Of a stretch of DNA of 64,000 nt, positions 45,494-54,009 are shown piece after piece (the stretch's first letter is position 1; each line of letters starts with the position of its first letter). The DNA is from Lysobacterales bacterium (GTDB lineage Bacteria > Pseudomonadota > Gammaproteobacteria > Xanthomonadales > Wenzhouxiangellaceae), in contig PBLG01000017.1 in assembly GCA_002722315.1 (NCBI GenBank), forward strand, positions 29,919 to 93,918. The letters are read 5' to 3'. The notes below the pieces were generated by a model. It had not been told where the DNA came from. It was given only the letters and a program-made list of their open reading frames with translations, and searched no databases. The position numbers and the translations under genes are program-made.

Positions 45494-45590
45494 GAAGCCA
45501 CCGGAAAACTACTGCGCGTGCGCCTGATGGCGCCCGGCGCCTCCCGTCGTCCCGGACGCGCGCAAGCGTGATCCGGGACCTCGAGACGTA
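45492..45590. repeat. Partial dispersed repeat between ychF and serC
   Basis: GAAGCCACCGGAAAACTACT-GCGCGTGCGCCTGATGGCG resembles 31201-31240, and GTCGTCCCGGACGCGCGCAA resembles 48205-48225. No gene. The ychF stop lies at its left edge. Confidence 0.5.
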
Positions 45591-45624
45591 ACCAAACATC
45601 ATCGACGTGCGCTAACCTGATCCC

Positions 45625-46695
45625 ATGAAAACCATCCATAACTTCAGCGCCGGTCCGGCCGCGCTGCCGTGGCCGGTGCGCGAGCGGCTGGCCGAGGAAT
45701 TCTCGCTCGACGAGGCGCATACCCCGTCGATCGCCGAGGTCTCGCACCGCGGGCCGCGGTTCGCCGGGGTGGCCGAGCGGCTGGAGGCCGGCATTCGCAG
45801 GCTCACCGGCGTCGGCGACGAGCACCACGTGCTGCTGCTGCAGGGCGGGGCGCACCTTCAGTTCGCGATGCTGCCGATGAACTTCGCCCGCGGCCGCACG
45901 GCGGCGTTCACCCTGACCGGGCACTGGGGCGAGAAGGCGTTTGCCGAATCGGCGCGCATCACCGAATCGCGTGTGATTGCATCGAGCGCCGATGAGCAAT
46001 ACCGCGACATTCCCGAACTGGGCCACCTGCCGGCCGACGCCGCCTACCTGCACTACACCGGCAACGAGACCATCCACGGCGTGCAGTTCGAGCAGCCGCC
46101 GGTCGCGGCCGTGCCGCTGGCCGCCGACATGTCAAGCGAGTTCCTGTCGCGGCCGTATCTGTATGCCGATCTCGCGTTTTCCTACGCCGGCGCGCAGAAG
46201 AACCTGGGCGTGGCCGGGCTGACGATCGTGCTGGTCCGGAAGGACCTGGTCGAGCGCATCCCCGACGACCTCCCGCAGTACCTGGACTACCGCACCTGGA
46301 TCGCCTCGGGCTCGATGAAGAACACGCCGTCGACCTTCGCCTGGTACGTGGCCGCCGAGGTGGTGGACTGGATCGAGGCCGGCGGCGGGCTGGCGAAGCT
46401 TGGCGAGCGCAACCGGGTCAAGGCCGACAGGCTTTACTCGGTGATAGATGCCTCGGACTTCTATTCCAACCCGGTCGCGCCCGAGGCGCGCTCAATGATG
46501 AACGTGCCGTTCGTGATGGCCGACGACGACCTGACCATGCGCTTCGTCGAGCAGGCCGAAGCCGCCGGCATGCCCGGCCTCAAGGGCCACCGCGCCGTAG
46601 GCGGCCTGCGCGCCAGCCTGTACAACGCGCTGGGCATGGACGCGGTCGACGACCTCGTGGCCTTCATGCGCGAATTCGAGCGCACGCACGGCTGA
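45625..46695 (+). CDS. serC: Phosphoserine aminotransferase
   Basis: 356-residue PLP aminotransferase of serine and pyridoxine synthesis. N-terminal NFSAGPAALPWPVRERLAEE, LLLQGGAHLQFAMLPMNFA and Schiff-base Lys192 in SYAGAQKNLGVAGLTIVL. Followed, across a repeat, by pheA; the serC-pheA(-aroA) order is common in gammaproteobacteria. aroA is not seen next. Confidence 0.97.
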   Translation: MKTIHNFSAGPAALPWPVRERLAEEFSLDEAHTPSIAEVSHRGPRFAGVAERLEAGIRRLTGVGDEHHVLLLQGGAHLQFAMLPMNFARGRTAAFTLTGHWGEKAFAESARITESRVIASSADEQYRDIPELGHLPADAAYLHYTGNETIHGVQFEQPPVAAVPLAADMSSEFLSRPYLYADLAFSYAGAQKNLGVAGLTIVLVRKDLVERIPDDLPQYLDYRTWIASGSMKNTPSTFAWYVAAEVVDWIEAGGGLAKLGERNRVKADRLYSVIDASDFYSNPVAPEARSMMNVPFVMADDDLTMRFVEQAEAAGMPGLKGHRAVGGLRASLYNALGMDAVDDLVAFMREFERTHG

Positions 46696-46704
46696 GTTCA
46701 CGAG

Positions 46705-46919
46705 GGTCAAAGGCGGAAGACAGCTCTCGCGAAGTCGCAAAGGCGCTAAGGAAAGGCAGATTGAAGAATAAGGCAATTCAAAGCCATGCTCGCTTAGAGC
46801 CGTAGGGAAAGGCCAAGCAATCAACCATCTTTGCCTCTTTCTGCGTCTCCGCGAGGAACACTGCCTCTGCCTTTCGCCTCCCTTCGCGCCTTTGCGCCTT
46901 CGCGAGAGCTGTCTTGACC
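46705..46919. repeat. 215-bp palindromic element between serC and pheA
   Basis: Left arm GGTCAA...GACAGCTCTCGCGAAGTCGC; right arm read on the other strand GGTCAAGACAGCTCTCGCGA-AGGCGC. Arms of about 50 bases with inner CGCAAAGGCGC and AAAGGCAG blocks shared. It fills most of the 267-base gap and is non-coding. Confidence 0.7.
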
Positions 46920-46962
46920 TTTTTTGTTCGATCTCTGCCCTCGGTCGACGTATCATCTACCC

Positions 46963-48081
46963 GTGAGCGACAACAACCCCCAGAAACCCGACCTGGCCGC
47001 CATCCGCAAGCGCATCGACGCGCTGGACGCCGAGATCCAGCGGCTGATCGGCGAGCGCGCGCAGCTGGCGCTGGACGTGAGAAACAGCAAGGGCGCATTG
47101 GAAGGCGGCGCCGAGTACTACCGCCCCGAACGCGAGGCCCAGGTGCTGCGCCAGGTCATTGCGCGCAACGAAGGGCCGCTGAGCGATTCGGTGATGCTGC
47201 GCCTGTTCCGCGAAATCATGTCGGCGTGCCTGGCCCAGCAGGAGCCGATGAAGATCGCCTACCTGGGTCCGGAAGGCACGTTCACCCAGCAGGCGGTCTA
47301 CCGCCAGTTCGGTCACTCGGTGCAGGCCATCGCCATGGGGTCCATCGAGGACGTGTTTTTGCAGGTGCAGGCCGGCGAGGTCGATTTCGGCGTGGTGCCG
47401 GTCGAAAATTCCTCGCAGGGCATGGTCAGCCACACGCTGGACATGTTCCTGAACGCCGAGGTGACCATCTGCGCCGAGGTCGAGCTTCGCATCCACCAGC
47501 ATCTGTTGACCCACGCCAGGTCGCTGGCCGAAATCGAGCGGGTCTACGCCCACGCCCAGTCGCTGGCCCAGTGCAAGCACTGGCTCAAGGCCAACCTCCC
47601 TGAGGCCGAACTGATCGGGGTTTCCAGCAACGCCGAGGCCGCGCGGCGGGTGCGCAGCTCGCCCGAATCGGCCGCGATTGCCGGCGCCCACGCCGCCGAG
47701 GTCTACGGCGTGCCGGTGCTGTTCGGCAACATTGAGGACCACGTCGACAACTCCACCCGCTTCCTGGTGCTCGGCAGAAAACTGCTCGAGCCGTCCGGCG
47801 ACGACAAGACCACGCTGCTGGTCGCCGGCTCCGACGGTCCCGGCGCGCTGTTCAAGCTGCTCGAGCCGCTGGCCCGGCACGGCGTCAACATGAACCGCAT
47901 CGAATCCCGCCCCAGCCGCCAGGGCCGCTGGGATTACGTGTTCTTCATCGACGTCGACGGCCACGTCTCCGAGGCCGGCCTGCGGGAGGCCATGGCCGAG
48001 CTGGAAGGGGAGGCGAGGATGGTCAAGGTGCTGGGGTCGTACCCCAGGGCGGTTCTCGGGAAATTGCCGGAAGCCGACTAG
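46963..48081 (+). CDS. pheA: Bifunctional chorismate mutase / prephenate dehydratase
   Basis: 372 residues. Chorismate mutase domain 1-95 (KRIDALDAEIQRLIGERAQLALDV), prephenate dehydratase domain from KIAYLGPEGTFTQQAVYRQFG with GVVPVENSSQGMVSHTLDMF and the catalytic Thr in DNSTRFLVLG, and a C-terminal ACT domain with ESRPSRQGRWDYVFFID (Phe-binding). GTG start because the N-terminal homology begins there; an in-frame ATG at 46924 lies in the repeat flank. No attenuator leader seen. Confidence 0.96.
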   Translation: MSDNNPQKPDLAAIRKRIDALDAEIQRLIGERAQLALDVRNSKGALEGGAEYYRPEREAQVLRQVIARNEGPLSDSVMLRLFREIMSACLAQQEPMKIAYLGPEGTFTQQAVYRQFGHSVQAIAMGSIEDVFLQVQAGEVDFGVVPVENSSQGMVSHTLDMFLNAEVTICAEVELRIHQHLLTHARSLAEIERVYAHAQSLAQCKHWLKANLPEAELIGVSSNAEAARRVRSSPESAAIAGAHAAEVYGVPVLFGNIEDHVDNSTRFLVLGRKLLEPSGDDKTTLLVAGSDGPGALFKLLEPLARHGVNMNRIESRPSRQGRWDYVFFIDVDGHVSEAGLREAMAELEGEARMVKVLGSYPRAVLGKLPEAD

Positions 48082-48145
48082 GAAACGCGGTTTCCGGGAA
48101 GGGTTTACGGTTGGACGGTCTACGCTTTACGTGGACGAGGTCGGT

Positions 48146-48190
48146 GGTTGTTGGTTGTTGGTTGTTGGTCGGAAGTCGGAAGTCGGAAGC
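48146..48190. repeat. Two heptamer arrays (GGTTGTT and CGGAAGT)
   Basis: GGTTGTT x3 at 48146-48166, then CGGAAGT x2 and CGGAAGC at 48170-48190. The second is the same class as the CGGAGGT array at 22343-22377. Confidence 0.8.
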
Positions 48191-48226
48191 TCCAATTCAT
48201 CATCGTCATCCCGGACGCGCGCAGCT

Positions 48227-48430
48227 GTGGGAGGCCCATCCTGGGCCGAAGATCAGTCCACCCATCGGGGGGAGACGCCCCTCCCACAAAAAACAGGATT
48301 CGCCCCGAAATCCGGCGGCAATCGCCACCCCATCGCGGCAAGGCCGGCTCCCACGCCCGTAGAAAGCCCACGCGTCGAATCCTGTTCCAGGACCTGCTCA
48401 CAGTCGTAGGAGCTTGCTCTGCAAGCGAAG
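48227..48430. repeat. Cluster of four REP-like hairpins
   Basis: (1) 48227: GTGGGAGG with hairpin GGCCCA-TCC-TGGGCC. (2) near 48265-48287, other strand: GTGGGAGGGGCGTCTCCCC. (3) near 48327-48354, other strand: GTGGGAGCCGGCCTTGCCG, stem CGGC/GCCG. (4) near 48407-48426: GTAGGAG, stem CTTGC-TCT-GCAAG. Stems differ but pair within themselves. They occupy the 377-base gap between pheA and trmL. Confidence 0.8.
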
Positions 48431-48458
48431 CTTTTCCGTAAACCGTAAACCATCTTAT

Positions 48459-48935
48459 TCACCCAAACCCAAGCTGCCGCCACGCCTCGTAGAACACCAC
48501 CGCCGCCGCGTTCGACCGGTTCAGGCTCCTGGCCGCGTCGCGCTGCGGAATCTTCACCCGGTCCTCGACGGCAAACCGCGCCAGCACCTCGTCCGGCAAT
48601 CCCCGGGTCTCCGGGCCGAACAGCAGCACGTCGTCGGGCCGGTATTCGATCCGATCGTAGCGCGTGCTCCCGGAAGTCTCCACGACCAGCCAGCGGCGCG
48701 GGCCCAGGGCCTCGATCGCGGCGTCCAGGTCGTCGTGGATCTCGAACGCTTGGCGCTCGTAGTGGTCCAGCCCGGCCCGCCTCAGGCGCCGGTCGTCCAG
48801 CGCGAAACCCAGCGGGCGGACCAGGTGCAGCCGGCTGCCGACATTGGCGCACAGGCGGATCAGGTTGCCGGTATTGGGCGGAATTTCGGGCTGAAACAGC
48901 ACGATTTCGGGCCGCTCTGATAATGTGACGGACAT
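48459..48935 (-). CDS. trmL: tRNA (cytidine(34)-2'-O)-methyltransferase
   Basis: 158-residue SPOUT-fold enzyme that 2'-O-methylates the wobble base of tRNA-Leu. IVLFQPEIPPNTGNLIRLCAN, LLFGPETRGLPDEVLARF and KIPQRDAARSLNRSNAAAVVFYEAWRQ are the three SPOUT knot motifs. ATG at 48935 gives the normal length. Divergent from nrdJ. Confidence 0.95.
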   Translation of the reverse strand: MSVTLSERPEIVLFQPEIPPNTGNLIRLCANVGSRLHLVRPLGFALDDRRLRRAGLDHYERQAFEIHDDLDAAIEALGPRRWLVVETSGSTRYDRIEYRPDDVLLFGPETRGLPDEVLARFAVEDRVKIPQRDAARSLNRSNAAAVVFYEAWRQLGFG

Positions 48936-49000
48936 CAAAAATATTTCGCTCGCAAGTCTTGAAAGTGACGCCGAAACTGCGTACAGTTCCACCTCAAGGG

Positions 49001-49016
49001 GCACAAGATATTGTGT
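49001..49016 (+). promoter_or_regulatory. NrdR box 1 upstream of nrdJ
   Basis: GCACAAGATATTGTGT, two differences from the NrdR palindrome ACACAATATATTGTGT (as I recall the consensus). It lies 111 bases before the nrdJ ATG and 32 bases upstream of box 2. Confidence 0.8.
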
Positions 49017-49032
49017 ACAGAAATTGACCACA

Positions 49033-49048
49033 ACACAAGCAATTGTGG
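49033..49048 (+). promoter_or_regulatory. NrdR box 2 upstream of nrdJ
   Basis: ACACAAGCAATTGTGG, weaker palindrome in the same phase. The 32-base centre-to-centre spacing (about three helical turns) is the spacing NrdR tandem sites normally show. Confidence 0.7.
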
Positions 49049-49126
49049 ACAAGTCGGTCAACAAGCTGTGGATAAGGCCGGAATAACACCGGGTAGACGA
49101 ATCAAATCAATAATGTAGGAGCGGGC

Positions 49127-51271
49127 ATGAGCGTATCGGCCGAGGCACTGAATTCCGCGCTTCCGGAGATCGAGTTCCAGGAAGCGTCCATGGACATCTG
49201 GGACAAGAAATATCGACTTAAATCAAAGAGTGGCGAGGTCGTCGACGAGACGATCGACGACACCTACAAGCGCGTGGCCCGGGCACTGGCCGACGCGGAA
49301 AAGGGTACCGATGCACGCGAGCACTGGTACCGCGAATTCCTGTGGGCGCTGCGTCGCGGGGTCATCCCGGCCGGGCGGATCACGTCCAATGCCGGCGCGC
49401 AGGCATACAAGCCGGCCACCTCGACGATCAACTGCACCGTGTCGGGCACCATCGGCGACTCGATGAACGACATCCTCGGCAAGGTGCACGAAGCAGGCCT
49501 CACGCTCAAGGCCGGCTGCGGCATCGGCTACGAATTCTCGACGCTGAGGCCCAAGGGCGCGTACGTATCCGGCGCCGGCGCCTATACCTCCGGCCCGCTG
49601 TCGTTCATGGACATCTACGACAAGATGTGCTTCACCGTCTCCTCGGCCGGTGGGCGGCGCGGCGCGCAGATGGCCACCTTCGACGTCTCGCATCCCGACG
49701 TGATGGATTTCATCCGCGCCAAGCGCGAGAACGGCGTACTGCGCCAGTTCAACTGCTCGCTGCTGATCACCGACGCGTTCATCGAAGCGGTCAGAAGCGA
49801 GTCCGACTGGCCGCTGGTGTTCCCGGTGCTGGAATCCGAGGCCGGCGACCTGGACCTGGAAGACCCGGAACAGGTGATCTGGCGCGAATGGCCGATCCAG
49901 TCCGGCTACGTCAGCAACGAGGAAGGCCTGGTGGCCTGCAGGATCTACAAGACCGTCCCGGCCAAGCGGCTGTGGAACATGATCATGTCGTCCACCTACG
50001 ATTTCGCAGAGCCGGGTTTCATCCTGGTCGACCGGATCAACGAGCAGAACAACAACTGGTGGACCGAGACCATCCGCGCCACCAACCCCTGCGGCGAGCA
50101 GCCGCTGCCGCCCTACGGCGCCTGCCTGCTCGGCTCGGTCAACCTGACCCGCTTCGTCGACAAGCCCTTCACCGAAGAGGCCAGCTTCAACTTCGACGAG
50201 TACCGCAAGGCGGTCAAGATCTTCACCCGCATGCTCGACAACGTGGTCGAAGTGAACGGTCTTCCGCTGGGCCAGCAGCGCCGCGAGATCGAATACAAGC
50301 GCCGCCACGGCATGGGCTTCCTGGGCCTGGGATCGACGCTGACGATGCTGCGCAAGAAGTACGGCCAGCCCGAGTCGCTGGAGTTCACCGAGAAGGTCAG
50401 CCGCGAAATGGCGGTGGCCGGCTGGGAAGCAGGTCTCGAGCTGGCGCAGGAAAAAGGCCCGGCGCCGATCATGGTCGACGAGTTCGAAGTCACCCCCGAG
50501 ATGCTGCGCAAGCGCCCGGAAATGGTCCGCGACGGCTACAAGCCCGGCGACCGCATTCCCGGCCGCGTGCTGCACGCGCGCTACAGCCGCTACATGCAGA
50601 AGGTGGCCGAGGTTGCGCCGGAGCTCGTGGACAAGCTCGCCGAGACCGGCGCGCGCTTCACCCACCACACCTCGATCGCGCCCACCGGCACGATCTCGCT
50701 GTCGCTGGCCAACAACGCATCCAACGGCATCGAGCCCAGCTTCGCGCATCACTACAACCGCAACGTGATCCGCGAGGGCAAGAAGAGCAAGGAAAAGGTC
50801 AGCGTGTACTCCTACGAGCTGCTGGCCTACAAGACGCTGGTCAACCCGAAGGCGATGCCGTTTTCCGAGGACCCGGAAGAACAGCTGCCGGACTACTTCC
50901 TGACCGCCGAGACGATCACGCCGAAAGAGCACGTCGCCATCCAGGCCGCGGCCCAGAAATGGATCGATTCATCCATCTCCAAGACCGCCAACGTGCCGAC
51001 GGACTACCCGTACGAGGACTTCAAGGACGTCTACCTCTACGCCTGGGAACAGGGCCTGAAAGGCTGCACCACCTTCCGCTTCAACCCGGAAGCCTTCCAG
51101 GGCGTACTGGTCACCGACAAGGACCTGGAGAACACCACGTACGTGTTCGAGCTGGAAGACGGGCAGACGATCGAGCTGAAGGGCGGAGAAGAGGTTGAGT
51201 ATGACGGGGAGACCCACACGGCCGCCAACCTCTTCGATGCATTGAAAGAAGGCTACTACGGCAAATTCTGA
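49127..51271 (+). CDS. nrdJ: Adenosylcobalamin-dependent ribonucleotide reductase, catalytic part (class II, NrdJa)
   Basis: 714 residues. Class II RNR, making deoxynucleotides without oxygen or iron. TSNAGAQAYKPATSTINCTVSG holds the first active-site Cys; GCGIGYEFSTLRPKGAYVSGAG and NPCGEQPLPPYGACLLGSVNL give the catalytic N-C-E motif; TGTISLSLANNASNGIEPSF is also conserved. The C-terminal part is on a separate gene, nrdJb. Controlled by NrdR boxes upstream. Needs vitamin B12; no cobalamin riboswitch was seen. Confidence 0.96.
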   Translation: MSVSAEALNSALPEIEFQEASMDIWDKKYRLKSKSGEVVDETIDDTYKRVARALADAEKGTDAREHWYREFLWALRRGVIPAGRITSNAGAQAYKPATSTINCTVSGTIGDSMNDILGKVHEAGLTLKAGCGIGYEFSTLRPKGAYVSGAGAYTSGPLSFMDIYDKMCFTVSSAGGRRGAQMATFDVSHPDVMDFIRAKRENGVLRQFNCSLLITDAFIEAVRSESDWPLVFPVLESEAGDLDLEDPEQVIWREWPIQSGYVSNEEGLVACRIYKTVPAKRLWNMIMSSTYDFAEPGFILVDRINEQNNNWWTETIRATNPCGEQPLPPYGACLLGSVNLTRFVDKPFTEEASFNFDEYRKAVKIFTRMLDNVVEVNGLPLGQQRREIEYKRRHGMGFLGLGSTLTMLRKKYGQPESLEFTEKVSREMAVAGWEAGLELAQEKGPAPIMVDEFEVTPEMLRKRPEMVRDGYKPGDRIPGRVLHARYSRYMQKVAEVAPELVDKLAETGARFTHHTSIAPTGTISLSLANNASNGIEPSFAHHYNRNVIREGKKSKEKVSVYSYELLAYKTLVNPKAMPFSEDPEEQLPDYFLTAETITPKEHVAIQAAAQKWIDSSISKTANVPTDYPYEDFKDVYLYAWEQGLKGCTTFRFNPEAFQGVLVTDKDLENTTYVFELEDGQTIELKGGEEVEYDGETHTAANLFDALKEGYYGKF

Positions 51272-51274
51272 TGG

Positions 51275-51400
51275 GGCTTCGCCAGGAACTCGTATGCTGC
51301 GTTTCGCGGCACACCGCGCATCCTCACGCACACAACACGTGCGCTCCGGTGTCGCGGTGCTTGCGAAGCCTTGCCTACGAGCCCCTGACTGTGCCCCAGT
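51275..51400. repeat. Palindromic repeat flanking nrdJb, left copy
   Basis: CTTCGCCAG...TATGC-GCGTTTCGCGGC, CCTCACGCAC, TGTGCGCTCCGG and TGCGAAGCCTTGCCTA are shared with 52329-52452 in the same orientation. Non-coding. The 282-base gap between nrdJ and nrdJb also has a CCCGGCC-type hairpin near 51430. Confidence 0.7.
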
Positions 51401-51553
51401 GCGTAGCGGGTTCGGTAAAACCCGTCGTCCCGGCCCCCGAGCCGGGACCCAGCGACTTTCCCGTAGCCCGGGTAAGCGAAGCGCACCCGGGGAACCAACG
51501 AACCAACGAACCAATTAACTGACGCACCAGATCTGGGGTAGGAGAAAAGGAAC

Positions 51554-52330
51554 ATGGCAGTGAACATCGACAAGAAAATCGTGGGCTACCAGGTCAAGGA
51601 CAAGGCCAAGGGCGAGATCAAGGAAGCTGGCGGCACGGCGGCCAAGCCCGAGGCGGGCGGCAAGAAGAAGGCCGACATCATCCGCATGCACGAAAAGGTC
51701 GAGCGGCCCGAGGGCATGGAATGCCTGGAAGGCGCGACCTACAAGATCCGCACGCCGCTGGACGATCATGCCTTGTACGTGACGATAAACGACATCGTCC
51801 TGAATTCCGGCACCGAGCACGAAGTGCGCCGGCCGTTCGAGATCTTCATCAACTCCAAGAACATGGACCACTTCCAGTGGATCGTCGCGCTCACCCGCGT
51901 CATGTCCGCGGTGTTCCGCAAGGGCGGCGACGTCACCTTCCTGTCCGAGGAACTCCAGGCGGTGTTCGACCCCAAGGGCGGCTACTTCAAGCCCGGCGGA
52001 CGGTTCGTCCCGTCGATCGTCGCCGATATCGGCGCGGTCATCGAGCACCACTTCAAGCGCATCGGCCTGCTCGAGCCCGACGAGCTTTCCGAGCAGCAGC
52101 AGCTGATGCTCAAAGAAAAGCGCGCCGAGTTCGAAGCGCGCGAAGCCGGCATCTCGACCCAGCCCGAGCAGATGCCCGAAAAAAAAACGATGAATGAAGC
52201 GGCGGGCGAGGCCGAGGATACGGGCTACCCGGCGGCGGCTTCGCTTTGTTTCAAGTGCAATACGAAGGCGATGGTTTTGCTGGATGGGTGTCAGACTTGT
52301 CTTGCATGCGGCTATTCAAAGTGCGGATAG
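51554..52330 (+). CDS. nrdJb: Ribonucleotide reductase small-chain NrdJb (C-terminal TSCPD-type part of class II RNR)
   Basis: 258 residues. This corresponds to the C-terminal portion of class II RNR that is a separate gene in Pseudomonas (nrdJa/nrdJb). Core DHALYVTINDIVLNSGTEHE, then PFEIFINSKNMDHFQWIVALTR (TSCPD-type fold), and a C-terminal CFKCNTKAMVLLDGCQTC-LACGYSKCG tail whose Cys pairs resemble a zinc site and the redox-active Cys pair that reduces the reductase. It should work with nrdJ; a 282-base gap with a repeat separates them. Confidence 0.9.
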   Translation: MAVNIDKKIVGYQVKDKAKGEIKEAGGTAAKPEAGGKKKADIIRMHEKVERPEGMECLEGATYKIRTPLDDHALYVTINDIVLNSGTEHEVRRPFEIFINSKNMDHFQWIVALTRVMSAVFRKGGDVTFLSEELQAVFDPKGGYFKPGGRFVPSIVADIGAVIEHHFKRIGLLEPDELSEQQQLMLKEKRAEFEAREAGISTQPEQMPEKKTMNEAAGEAEDTGYPAAASLCFKCNTKAMVLLDGCQTCLACGYSKCG

Positions 52331-52452
52331 CGGCTTCGCCAGTCACTCATATGCGGCGTTTCGCGGCGCCGCGTGCTTCCTCACGCACTTGATGTGCGCT
52401 CCGGAGTCACGTGACTTGCGAAGCCTTGCCTATGAGCGGCTGGCTGTGCCGC
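52329..52452. repeat. Palindromic repeat flanking nrdJb, right copy
   Basis: Same element as 51275-51400, direct orientation: GGCTTCGCCAG, CATATGCGGCGTTTCGCGGC, CCTCACGCAC, TGTGCGCTCCGG, TTGCGAAGCCTTGCCTATGA. It begins at the nrdJb stop and ends 45 bases before the restriction gene. Confidence 0.7.
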
Positions 52453-52496
52453 TGCAGTTCAGGATTTCGTCATTCTCCAGGGATGGTTTGGGATAA

Positions 52497-53222
52497 ATGT
52501 TCGAGCGCTTGACTGAAAACGGCTTTGAGATTGTCACTCTTCACCATGCGGAGGCAATTCTTTCCCAGGATATGCCGGAGGCAGTCACGGAACTGGATTC
52601 GGTGCTCGCTAATATCACGTTGCCGATTGAGGAAATCATTCGTGGTGGCGGCGGAGAAGGAAAGCTCACTCAGCGGATTCGGCGCGCGCTGGCCGAATTT
52701 GGCTGGATCAAGCACAATTTCGAGATAAAGAAGACCGTCGACGGCGTAGAAAAGGAATCACTCTCCCATGAAATCGATCACGTTAAGAAGTTCGGGGACT
52801 GGACGTTCGCGCTTGAAATTGAATGGAACAATAAAGATCCGTTTTTTGACCGGGATTTGGAAAATTTCAAGCGGCTTCACGCTGACGGCGTCATTTCGGT
52901 CGGCGCAATCGTGACAAGAGGGTCCTCGTTGCAGGGGGCATTGCGGGAATATGTAGCTAAATTTTCTCGCGACTCGGGATTCTCAGGAATTGAGAATCTT
53001 GGCGAATACTATAGCCCTACTGAACGACAGACCAAGAATATTCAGCGAGCTATCGAGTCAGCTGGAGATTTTCACACTGGATGGGCGAATGCCTTTGTTG
53101 CAGACAAGTTCGGAGAAGCCACGACACACTGGCGAAAACTTGAAGATCGCGTCCATAGGGGCGTCGGTAATCCATGCCCACTCCTTTTGATCGGGATCCC
53201 AGCGCAAATAGTGACATTCTAA
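52497..53222 (+). CDS. Type II restriction endonuclease, BglII-like family
   Basis: 241 residues. ALEIEWNNKDPFFDRDLENFKRLHADGVISVGAIVTRG is the core of the BglII endonuclease family: catalytic acidic residues in LSHEIDHVK-KFGDW and LEIEW, followed by the DRDL helix. It should cut a palindromic DNA site and be protected by the adjacent methyltransferase (15-base gap). Base composition is lower-GC than the core genes, as expected for transferred restriction systems. Recognition sequence unknown. Confidence 0.8.
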   Translation: MFERLTENGFEIVTLHHAEAILSQDMPEAVTELDSVLANITLPIEEIIRGGGGEGKLTQRIRRALAEFGWIKHNFEIKKTVDGVEKESLSHEIDHVKKFGDWTFALEIEWNNKDPFFDRDLENFKRLHADGVISVGAIVTRGSSLQGALREYVAKFSRDSGFSGIENLGEYYSPTERQTKNIQRAIESAGDFHTGWANAFVADKFGEATTHWRKLEDRVHRGVGNPCPLLLIGIPAQIVTF

Positions 53223-53237
53223 GAGCGGGAAACAGCA

Positions 53238-53936
53238 ATGACCGGAAAAGTCTACAAGATAACAGAACCGAATCCATCGAAGGACCTGCTCGAAAAGATT
53301 CCGGGTGAATATTCGACGATTCTTGCCGACCCGCCGTGGCAGTTCCAGAACCGCACCGGAAAGGTTGCGCCGGAACACCGTAGGCTTCTTCGCTATCCGA
53401 CGATGGAGCTGAAGGAGATTATGGACTTGCCAGTCGCGCAACTTGCGGCGGCGTCCTCGCATCTTTACCTATGGGTGCCCAACGCGCTGCTGATGGAAGG
53501 TCTGCGGGTTATGGAGGCCTGGGGGTTTACCTACAAGACTAATCTAGTTTGGTACAAGGTGCGTAAGGATGGTGGGCCTGATGGGCGTGGAGTCGGCTTC
53601 TATTTTCGGAATGTGACCGAGCTTATTTTGTTTGGTGTGCGCGGAAGCATGCGGACCCTACCCCCCGGCCGGCGCCAGGTAAATCTGCTCTCAACGCGGA
53701 AGCGCGAGCATTCGAGGAAGCCGGACGAAATTTACGAGCTTATCGAATCCTGTTCCCCAGGGCCTTACCTAGAGCTTTTCGCACGCTTCACTCAGCCCGG
53801 TTGGTATCAGTGGGGTAACGAGGATGTAGAGGAGAATTCCTTGCATGGTGTTGCTAAAAGGCGGGCTCATACGGAGGGTCAATTGCGGCTTCTGGATTCG
53901 CCTAGAGGCTATCGGATTAACTCAAGGGAGCGGTAA
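53238..53936 (+). CDS. DNA adenine methyltransferase, MT-A70 family
   Basis: 232 residues. The catalytic DPPW motif at 31-34 (ILADPPWQFQNRTG) marks N6-adenine methyltransferases of the MT-A70/M.MunI group; SSHLYLWVPNALLMEGLRVMEAWGFTYKTNLVW is the following conserved region and EHSRKPDEIYELIESCSPGPYLELFAR the SAM-loop segment. It protects the cognate site of the preceding endonuclease. BglII itself uses an m4C methylase, so the pairing here is unlike the type system. Confidence 0.9.
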   Translation: MTGKVYKITEPNPSKDLLEKIPGEYSTILADPPWQFQNRTGKVAPEHRRLLRYPTMELKEIMDLPVAQLAAASSHLYLWVPNALLMEGLRVMEAWGFTYKTNLVWYKVRKDGGPDGRGVGFYFRNVTELILFGVRGSMRTLPPGRRQVNLLSTRKREHSRKPDEIYELIESCSPGPYLELFARFTQPGWYQWGNEDVEENSLHGVAKRRAHTEGQLRLLDSPRGYRINSRER

Positions 53937-54009
53937 TATCGTGATTTTAGCCATATTCCAATTTATATTCACATAGGTGGATTCGACGATTCGGGGCAGA
54001 GACAGAGCG

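Noticed and set aside
48146..48190. CRISPR-like appearance of repeated short units
   Set aside because: Units are 7 bases, adjacent and without spacers; no cas gene is in the window.
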